A DNA stretch of 64,000 nt. Origin: Paenibacillus sp. V4I7 (GTDB lineage: Bacteria; Bacillota; Bacilli; Paenibacillales; NBRC-103111). A model generated the notes under the pieces. It had not been told where the DNA came from, searched no databases, and saw nothing but the letters and a program-made list of their open reading frames with translations. The translations under genes were made by a program, and so were the position numbers. The DNA lies in the NCBI RefSeq assembly GCF_030817275.1, contig NZ_JAUSZD010000002.1, forward strand, positions 1,488,001 through 1,552,000. Direction: 5' to 3'. Each line of letters opens with the position of its first letter. Position 1 is the first letter of the stretch. Shown here piece by piece: positions 53,722-61,104 of this stretch.

Positions 53722-55530
53722 TTATTCGATTTCATCAACATCTATATGTTCCGGAATAACAATGAACACCGCTGTACCCTTGTGTAGATTTCTTGTAAGG
53801 AACACTCCGTACGCATCCCCAAACAGTAATTTAATTCGTTGGTTTAAGTTTTTCAACCCAATATGTTTTTCCTCCAAATTAACCCCGCTAGACATGCTTT
53901 GTTGAAGCTTCTTCAGCTGAGCGTCAGGTATCCCTGTGCCATTATCGGAAACGGTGATCACAATGCCATCCGACGTGCGCAGCCCCGTAATAATAATCTG
54001 TCCTGGGTTTCGAGTGGGAATAATACCGTGCTGAAATGCATTTTCCAATAACGGCTGAATGGAAATCTTTAAGATCTGGCAAGTAAGAAGACTTTCTTGG
54101 ATTTGCCATACGACATCGAATTTGTTCGGATACCTGGCCTGCATGATCTCCACATATTGCTTGGCATGCTGTATTTCATCCCGAATATCGGTTAATGGAT
54201 TGTCTGTATCTAGACTGCGGCGTAACAGATCAGAGAGCGCAGTTACCATATGAGACACGGAATTGTGGCCTTTCGTTAACTCGATAGCCAGATATTTAAT
54301 GGTTTCCAAGGTGTTGTATAAGAAATGTGGCGTAGTCTGATTCTGTAAAGCGATCGTTTGCGCCTTCCGTAAGGAGTGCATACGCAGCTGCAGCTCTTGT
54401 TCTAAGCCCTTCTTCGCATCTAAGGTCCTGAAGATCGAACTGGTGATCGTTCTTACCTCGTTCCATTTGCTTTTCTCACTGGAGGCCATCAAAGGCTCTA
54501 GCTTTTCCTGGTCTTCAATCATAGACATGATTTGATTAACCGGTGAGAATGTCTTGATGGAGATCACTAACGAAACAATCAAGACAATGATCGTGCCAAC
54601 GCCAAAAAACACATACAAAAAGGCACGAAGATCTTGCATTTTTTTCTCGTAATTTTTTAGCGGTAACAGCGATACATAGGTTAGCCCTTTATCCTCTGAA
54701 GGGAGCACGGAAACAATATATTTTTGTCCATGAATGGATTTAATGGAAGAATGAGGCCCACGAATATCGGTAAGGGCATCTGCCGCATTGAGTAGTTCAA
54801 CGTCATGAATATTGGACATGAACTCATTGCGATTGAGGCTGTATAAGACGACATCTCCATCGACGATATAAGTGTTTTCGAATTGTTCCGTTGTTTGATT
54901 TAAAAAGGTGCGAAGCTCTTCAATATCAATATTAGCGGTCACCGCACCAATCTTGTTCTCATAAAGATAGGCAGGCCTCGTAAAGGAGATGTAGAACGGA
55001 TAAATATCATTCCGTTTACGAAGATCACGGTAGGACATGTTACTGTCGATTTTTTGATAGACATTACTGGACCAGCTCTTGTCATCGAACTCTTGTAGCG
55101 TAGAGTCTAATCGATTTGAGAGCATGTACTGATTTCTCTCAGAGAACACATATAAGGAATCTATATACTTAAAGGAACGTGTGTACATCGAGATCTTATC
55201 ATGAATGGATTTCATTTTGGGCGTAAGATTGTTATTGGTGAAATCTGTTAACATGAAGGCCGATACATCATCTTGAAAAATCATCTCCAATGAAACATGT
55301 TCCATTTGCTTGAAAATAGTATCGATACTATCCTTCACGCGGTATAGGGAGTTCATGTTAACTCCGCTTACTTCCGTTTCTATAGCCTTATTCATCTGAA
55401 AATACATAACGACGCTCAAACAGGTGAACGGAACGATAACCAGCAGGAAAATGAGAATTAAGCTCTTAATAAAGAGACTCTGGAACTTGTACATACGTAC
55501 GGCTTGAATTAAATTATGGTTTGTTTTCAT
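53722..55530 (-). CDS. YesM-like sensor histidine kinase
   Basis: A 602-residue kinase. ATG 55530 has AAAGGTG upstream and overlaps the end of the response regulator gene by 17 nt. It has a TM segment near 25-45, an extracellular Cache-like sensor, a second TM near 300-325 and a HAMP-like linker. The phospho-acceptor motif is TTPHFLYNTL, with N-box ENAFQHGI and G-box DNGTGIP. It probably senses the sugar taken up by the divergent importer and phosphorylates its partner. Confidence 0.9.
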   Translation of the reverse strand: MKTNHNLIQAVRMYKFQSLFIKSLILIFLLVIVPFTCLSVVMYFQMNKAIETEVSGVNMNSLYRVKDSIDTIFKQMEHVSLEMIFQDDVSAFMLTDFTNNNLTPKMKSIHDKISMYTRSFKYIDSLYVFSERNQYMLSNRLDSTLQEFDDKSWSSNVYQKIDSNMSYRDLRKRNDIYPFYISFTRPAYLYENKIGAVTANIDIEELRTFLNQTTEQFENTYIVDGDVVLYSLNRNEFMSNIHDVELLNAADALTDIRGPHSSIKSIHGQKYIVSVLPSEDKGLTYVSLLPLKNYEKKMQDLRAFLYVFFGVGTIIVLIVSLVISIKTFSPVNQIMSMIEDQEKLEPLMASSEKSKWNEVRTITSSIFRTLDAKKGLEQELQLRMHSLRKAQTIALQNQTTPHFLYNTLETIKYLAIELTKGHNSVSHMVTALSDLLRRSLDTDNPLTDIRDEIQHAKQYVEIMQARYPNKFDVVWQIQESLLTCQILKISIQPLLENAFQHGIIPTRNPGQIIITGLRTSDGIVITVSDNGTGIPDAQLKKLQQSMSSGVNLEEKHIGLKNLNQRIKLLFGDAYGVFLTRNLHKGTAVFIVIPEHIDVDEIE

Positions 55531-57115
55531 GGTTAACACCTTTATCCTGCAGGCTTATTTGACGAATATAATCCTTCGGACTGACTCCGGTGGCTTGCTT
55601 AAACAAGCGAGTAAAGTACTTACTATTGACGTAACCTACTTTTTCCGTAATTTCATGAATTTTATATTGGCGGGATTCCAACAATTCAATCGCTTTCTGA
55701 ATGCGGAGTTGCGTTAAATAATCAATATAATTGGTTCCCGTGGTTTGTTTGAAGATTCGGCTAAAGTAAATGTGATTTAAGAAAACGTGATTAGCGACCT
55801 CTTCGAGTGACAAATCCCTATGAAAGTTATGAAGGATATACTTTTGTGCAGCGTCCACGATCAGCTTCGCATTGGTCTCTTTGGAAGTCACATTGAGAAC
55901 CATGAGATCGCTAATGTACTGCTTGGCCCATTTCCGTATGTCCTCCAAGTCATTGATCTCAATGACAGCATGGTAATTGTGAGCTGTCTCATGAGGTGTT
56001 TTCCCCAGCAGTCCCCGATCGGAGTAAGAGCGAAATACCATGGCAAACAGGTCCATAATCAACCGATGCACAAATGAGACAGGCAAATCGCGAAACTCAT
56101 CCAGGAATCGGTCGAGTAAACTCATGGTTTCCTCTTTTTGGTCATCTGTTACATTCGCTAAGAATAGCTTGTACTTCTCCAGCAGCTTCTCATATTCCAC
56201 TGGTGCTAGCCGATCTTTACCTCGCGTTTCTTCATAAACGAGCTTTAGAGGTTCACTAAATTGAGCCAATTCAATAAGCGTACTGAACGTAGCAGTCAAG
56301 TGATATCGAATCACAATATCAAAGTTGTTCTGAATATGGGAAATGATTGCATTAAGTTCCACAATTAGCTGCTCGCGAAGCATTTCTTGGCTAAGTAAAT
56401 GGTTTGGAAAGGCAATTAATTTCAGACCCTGATAATCATTGAAAACAGCTTTATACAAGAAATTGGCATTCTCCGCATGGAAAATACTTTTTAAGGAGTA
56501 GGTAAATTTTTCTCGTTTCATGGAAAGCTTCTCGGGCTCACACAGCTCCAGTTCAACTAAAGCGCAGGGGCAATGGGCAGGATCTAGTGAAAGGGATAAC
56601 AAGTTGATTCTTTTATTAAGCTCCTCCGTATTCCGTAACGCCCCCATCACTAGGTCCGTATAAAATTGTTCTTTTAATAGAGGAAGCAGTTCATGGAAGC
56701 GAACGGATTGCTGCTGCTGATTCATATATTGAGTTTTTAGTTTGTCCATCTTTTGTTTCAAAGCCTGAAACACTTCTGTAATTTCATCGTATTTCGTAGG
56801 TTTTAACAAATAATGCTCTACATTATATTGAATGGCTTGCTGCGCATAGTCGAAGTCCTTGTAGCCACTAATGATAATGACGCGAATATGGGGGGATTGC
56901 TCGTAAATATGCTTGGCTAACTGGAGACCATTGATCTCTGCCATACGAATATCGGTTAGAACTAGATCAACCTCATGGGTTTTTAAGTACTCGATGGCTT
57001 CTTTGCCATCCTCGAAATCGGCAACGATTTGAAATCCAAGTGATTCCCAATCCAGGAAATACTTCAATCCCCTGCGAACAATTTCTTCGTCGTCAACCAG
57101 AACAAGCTTGTACAT
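55514..57115 (-). CDS. YesN-like AraC-family response regulator
   Basis: A 533-residue regulator. The receiver has DD at 8-9 and phospho-acceptor Asp55 (LVLTDIRMAEING). The C-terminal AraC domain (SLEEVANHVFLNHIYFSRIF, ITEKVGYVNSKYFTRLFKQA) covers the last 100 residues. It is divergent from the importer genes starting at 57343, with a 227-nt region between them that should hold both promoters. That region is AT-rich and shows no clear cre site. Confidence 0.9.
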   Translation of the reverse strand: MYKLVLVDDEEIVRRGLKYFLDWESLGFQIVADFEDGKEAIEYLKTHEVDLVLTDIRMAEINGLQLAKHIYEQSPHIRVIIISGYKDFDYAQQAIQYNVEHYLLKPTKYDEITEVFQALKQKMDKLKTQYMNQQQQSVRFHELLPLLKEQFYTDLVMGALRNTEELNKRINLLSLSLDPAHCPCALVELELCEPEKLSMKREKFTYSLKSIFHAENANFLYKAVFNDYQGLKLIAFPNHLLSQEMLREQLIVELNAIISHIQNNFDIVIRYHLTATFSTLIELAQFSEPLKLVYEETRGKDRLAPVEYEKLLEKYKLFLANVTDDQKEETMSLLDRFLDEFRDLPVSFVHRLIMDLFAMVFRSYSDRGLLGKTPHETAHNYHAVIEINDLEDIRKWAKQYISDLMVLNVTSKETNAKLIVDAAQKYILHNFHRDLSLEEVANHVFLNHIYFSRIFKQTTGTNYIDYLTQLRIQKAIELLESRQYKIHEITEKVGYVNSKYFTRLFKQATGVSPKDYIRQISLQDKGVNHENKP

Positions 57116-57342
57116 GGAACTTCATCCTCTCGATGTTCTCAAGCCATTATAGCTCAACGTGACATGGTTATAGGAGTCTTTCATTAGGGAATCGCTTAAA
57201 GAGTTGAAAAAAGTGACTTTTATTGCTTTTAGTGTCCTCGATTTGTCGAATTGCGCAACTTCGTAACCGTATCTTTAATTTGACTCCCTATTCAATTATA
57301 CGCCAATTACTTAAAATTTAAGTATGCAGAGGGGGAAACAGT

Positions 57343-58311
57343 ATGAGAGATACGGTTATAAATAAGATGCCTGAAAAAACAGTTGCAAAGTCTTTCAGGA
57401 GTAATTCATTTAGACGATTAGTTAAAGAGAATATAGCATTATTTGCCCTAACCTTACCGGCAATTCTATATTACCTCATTTTTCACTATACGCCGATGTT
57501 CGGTGTCATACTCGCTTTTAAAGATTATAAGTATAGCGATGGCATTCTAGGGAGTTCTTGGGTCGGTTTCAAAAATTTCGAATACTTCTTCACATCCATG
57601 GATGCATGGCGGATTACTAGAAATACAGTAAGCTATGCTAGTGTATTTATCGTCTTGGGAAATATAGCAGCTGTCACAGTTGCACTCTTGTTATTTGAGG
57701 TTCGTGGGAAATTGGCATTGAAATTCTATCAAACATCTATGATTATGCCGAAATTTTTATCATGGGTACTAGTTGGGTATATGACGTATGCGTTATTCAA
57801 TCCCTCATTAGGTTATTTCAACCAACTGATCCAATTTTTCGGTTTTGATTCGCTAGATGTTTACTCCAATTCCAATTATTGGCCATATATTATCGTCACT
57901 GTCGAAATTTGGAAGACGGTTGGATTAAGCTCCATCATTTATTACGCAGCCTTAATGAGCGTTGACCCGGAATTGTTTGAAGCGGCTAAAATTGATGGTG
58001 CAGGAAAAATGAGACAAATATTCGCTATTTCACTTCCGTCACTTAGCCCTGTTTTAACTATCATTATCATTCTGGCGATTGGTAACCTGTTTAGAGGAGA
58101 TTTTGGCTTATTTTATCAAATACCAAGGGATATCGGCGTGTTGTATCCAACAACGGATGTCATTGACACTTACGTATATCGTGGATTACGAGCAGGGGAC
58201 TTCGGTATATCAGCTGCTGTTGGATTGTTCCAATCGGTGGTCGGACTTATCCTAATCGTGATCAGTAACTGGATTGTAACGAAAGTAAGACCGGAAAATG
58301 CTCTATTCTAA
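57343..58311 (+). CDS. Sugar ABC transporter permease, LplB type
   Basis: A 322-residue permease with a basic N-terminal extension and six predicted TM segments. The EAA loop EAAKIDGAGKMRQIFAISLP lies at about 210-229. GGGGGAAAC precedes the ATG. It is the first gene of the third importer in the window and is less similar to the other two than they are to one another, as judged by eye. Confidence 0.9.
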   Translation: MRDTVINKMPEKTVAKSFRSNSFRRLVKENIALFALTLPAILYYLIFHYTPMFGVILAFKDYKYSDGILGSSWVGFKNFEYFFTSMDAWRITRNTVSYASVFIVLGNIAAVTVALLLFEVRGKLALKFYQTSMIMPKFLSWVLVGYMTYALFNPSLGYFNQLIQFFGFDSLDVYSNSNYWPYIIVTVEIWKTVGLSSIIYYAALMSVDPELFEAAKIDGAGKMRQIFAISLPSLSPVLTIIIILAIGNLFRGDFGLFYQIPRDIGVLYPTTDVIDTYVYRGLRAGDFGISAAVGLFQSVVGLILIVISNWIVTKVRPENALF

Positions 58312-58346
58312 TTTTGTATAAATGAGTAAGTAGGAGGCGGTTAAGA

Positions 58347-59240
58347 ATGCCTAAGTCATTCAGAGCTAATATTGGTAATACGTTGCTTCATTTGTTCATG
58401 ATTCTGTTCAGTTTAGCGTTTATCATTCCATTTCTTCTAGTCATAGCTGTCTCATTCTCCAATGAGGAATCATTGTTGAAGTATGGGTACAAGTTAATCC
58501 CAGTTGAGTTTGATCTTGAGGCATATCGCCTTATATTCGGAAAGCCACATCAAATCCTATATGCCTATCTAACAACATCCGTTCAGGCAGTTGGTGGAAT
58601 GATTTGTGGATTGATCGTCATGTCCACTTGCGCTTATGCGCTGTCTAGAAGAAATTTTAAGCTACGCAGACCCATTGTCCTCTTTATTTTCTTCACTTTG
58701 CTGTTCGGTGGCGGACTGATTCCAAGCTATATTCTTATTACCCAGTATCTTCATATTAATAATACGATCTTGGTGTATATTCTACCGACGCTTGCCAATG
58801 CTTTCTATATCATTATTTTACGTACATTCTTTCAAGGCTTACCGGATGCGCTGGTTGAATCGGCCAAAATGGATGGGGCTAGTGAGTTTCGAGTCTATTG
58901 GCAAATTATTCTTCCGCTGTCTAAACCAGCTCTTGCGACCATCGCTTTGTTCGTTCTACTGGACAAATGGAATGATTGGTTTACATCCTTAATTTATATA
59001 CGTGATGAGAGGCTGTACACCTTGCAATTTCTGCTGCAACGAATCTTAATGGAAATGGAATTCCTTAAAACTTCAATGACGTATAACTTAAATATGGAGA
59101 ATGTAAATCTGTATAAGCTGCCATCGGAATCAATTAGATTTGCAATGGCGATCGTGGCAGCTGGACCACTTCTGATGGTATTTCCATTCTTCCAAAAATA
59201 TTTTTCAAAAGGACTTACGGTTGGAGCTGTAAAAGGTTGA
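58347..59240 (+). CDS. Sugar ABC transporter permease, LplC type
   Basis: A 297-residue partner permease. The EAA loop ESAKMDGASEFRVYWQIILP lies near 170-189 and the C-terminus is FSKGLTVGAVKG. GGAGGCGG precedes the ATG. It lies 35 nt behind the LplB-type gene. Confidence 0.9.
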   Translation: MPKSFRANIGNTLLHLFMILFSLAFIIPFLLVIAVSFSNEESLLKYGYKLIPVEFDLEAYRLIFGKPHQILYAYLTTSVQAVGGMICGLIVMSTCAYALSRRNFKLRRPIVLFIFFTLLFGGGLIPSYILITQYLHINNTILVYILPTLANAFYIIILRTFFQGLPDALVESAKMDGASEFRVYWQIILPLSKPALATIALFVLLDKWNDWFTSLIYIRDERLYTLQFLLQRILMEMEFLKTSMTYNLNMENVNLYKLPSESIRFAMAIVAAGPLLMVFPFFQKYFSKGLTVGAVKG

Positions 59241-59327
59241 TTACCTGTTTATACCAAGTATGGACATGTAGCTATGTTCCATAACTGTATAATATAATAT
59301 TCGAGCAGATCATTAGGGGGATAACAA

Positions 59328-60932
59328 ATGAAAACGCTTAAAAGTGTGTTTAGCAAGACGATTGTTCTTAGTATGGCTACAGCGTTAATATTATCTGGTT
59401 GCGGTAAAACTGCTACCGAGACACCAAGTACAAACACCAATGCATCACCTGCACCTGTAGCTACAGAAGCAGCTAAGCCGGTGATACTAAAGTTTGTGCA
59501 GTTAAGTCCAGGTAAGCAAGCAGATGCACAAGAGGTTTGGGATGAGTTTAACAAGAAATTGGCAACATTATTGCCAAACACAAAGGTAGAATTCGTACCC
59601 GTTACTCCTGCGGAATACGCTGACAAATGGAAGCTGATGGCAGCTTCAGCAGAGCCGATTGATATTGCATGGACAGGATATGCATTGGATTATCCAAGCG
59701 AGGTCAACAAAGGATCTTATATGGAGTTGGATGCATTGGTTGATAAATACGCACCTGAGCTTATGAAAGAAATACCTTCTTGGGTATTGGACCGCGCTCG
59801 TGTAAACGGTAAATTGTATGCGATTCCAAACTATCAGCAAGCTGTAGATAGCCGTCCAACCCTGCGTGTACCGAAAGAGTTTATTGATAAAGGATACATC
59901 GATCCGAAGCTAGCACAGGAAACCTTTTATAAGAATGGTCCAGTTTCCAAAGAGTCTTTCGCTGTCATCGAAGGCTACCTGGAGAAATTAAAAGCGAACA
60001 ACCAATTACGCAAAGGATTTAGCCCGAATGTACTTACAAGTATGCAGCATCACAATATTTTAATCTCAGCAACCGCTCCTTTCAAACTGGTTGGTGATTT
60101 GAAAGACCCGAAAAGCTTAAAGGTTATCAATTGGTATGACACACCGCAAGAGCAACTGTTTATTAAAACAATGACGGACTGGTATGCCAAAGGTTACATC
60201 CGTAAAGATATATTGAGCTTGCAAAATCAACGTCAAGATGAAGGCAAGCCGGACGGTAACATTGCTTGGTTCCATTCTTTAATCGGTAGCATTGAAGATC
60301 AATCAAAGACGGATAGTACTCGATATGGCTTCCCGATTCAAGTAATTCCTATGGAAGAGAAGTATACGATTTCTGCATTATCCGATAGCACAAATTTAGC
60401 TATTCCAAGAACATCCAAAAATCCAGAACGCGCTATGCAGCTTATTAATTTATTAGATACAGTGAAGGGTAAAGAATTGTATAACCTTCTTGTTTGGGGA
60501 ATTGAAGGCAAGCATTATAAGAAAATTTCCGATAACAAAATTGAAACAATCGGTTACTCAGGCCAAGGGACTGCAGATGCTAAATATGGTATACAAAACT
60601 GGGGTTCTGGCAATACGGCGAATAGTTACGAAACGCAAGCTAACCCAGCCAATTTTACACAAATTTGGAAGGATATCAATGCCGGTGCTACCATTTCTCC
60701 TCTACTTGGTTATAAGCCTACTCTTGATCCAATTAAAACAGAGCTTGCACAAATTGCGGCTGTTGTTAAAGAGTATCAAGGTACAGTTAATGCTCTTGTC
60801 CTAGAATCAGGGGCAGTTGCTGACTCTGATGCAAAGTATAAGGAGTTTATCGACAAAATGAAAAAAGCAGGCTCAGACAAAGTAATAGCTGAACTTCAAA
60901 AGCAAATCGACGAATTCTTTAAAACAAAATAA
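59328..60932 (+). CDS. Extracellular sugar-binding lipoprotein
   Basis: A 534-residue binding lipoprotein. Lipobox LSGC puts the lipidated cysteine at 25 and a Thr/Ala/Pro-rich linker follows. SBP features include DIAWTGYALDYPSE, LDALVDKYAPEL and YAIPNYQ. TAGGGGGATA precedes the ATG. Its genes are followed by a strong terminator and then by a secreted beta-helix enzyme gene, so the ligand may be an oligosaccharide made by that enzyme (inference). Confidence 0.9.
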   Translation: MKTLKSVFSKTIVLSMATALILSGCGKTATETPSTNTNASPAPVATEAAKPVILKFVQLSPGKQADAQEVWDEFNKKLATLLPNTKVEFVPVTPAEYADKWKLMAASAEPIDIAWTGYALDYPSEVNKGSYMELDALVDKYAPELMKEIPSWVLDRARVNGKLYAIPNYQQAVDSRPTLRVPKEFIDKGYIDPKLAQETFYKNGPVSKESFAVIEGYLEKLKANNQLRKGFSPNVLTSMQHHNILISATAPFKLVGDLKDPKSLKVINWYDTPQEQLFIKTMTDWYAKGYIRKDILSLQNQRQDEGKPDGNIAWFHSLIGSIEDQSKTDSTRYGFPIQVIPMEEKYTISALSDSTNLAIPRTSKNPERAMQLINLLDTVKGKELYNLLVWGIEGKHYKKISDNKIETIGYSGQGTADAKYGIQNWGSGNTANSYETQANPANFTQIWKDINAGATISPLLGYKPTLDPIKTELAQIAAVVKEYQGTVNALVLESGAVADSDAKYKEFIDKMKKAGSDKVIAELQKQIDEFFKTK

Positions 60933-60960
60933 TAATTTGAAGTAAACATTTGAAAGAAAG

Positions 60961-61001
60961 GGGGCATTGCTTGTTAACAGAGCAAGTAATGCCCCTTTTT
61001 G
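60961..61001 (+). terminator. Intrinsic terminator of the third importer operon
   Basis: GGGGCATTgCTTG pairs with CAAGtAATGCCCC, followed by TTTTT. Confidence 0.9.
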
Positions 61002-61104
61002 TATGGAAAGTCAATTCCGTTTTGAGAGCACGAATCAAGAGGGATATAGTTATTGTTATTAGACGATGACAACGCTTACAAATTGCAAATAGGAGGTAAT
61101 GAGA

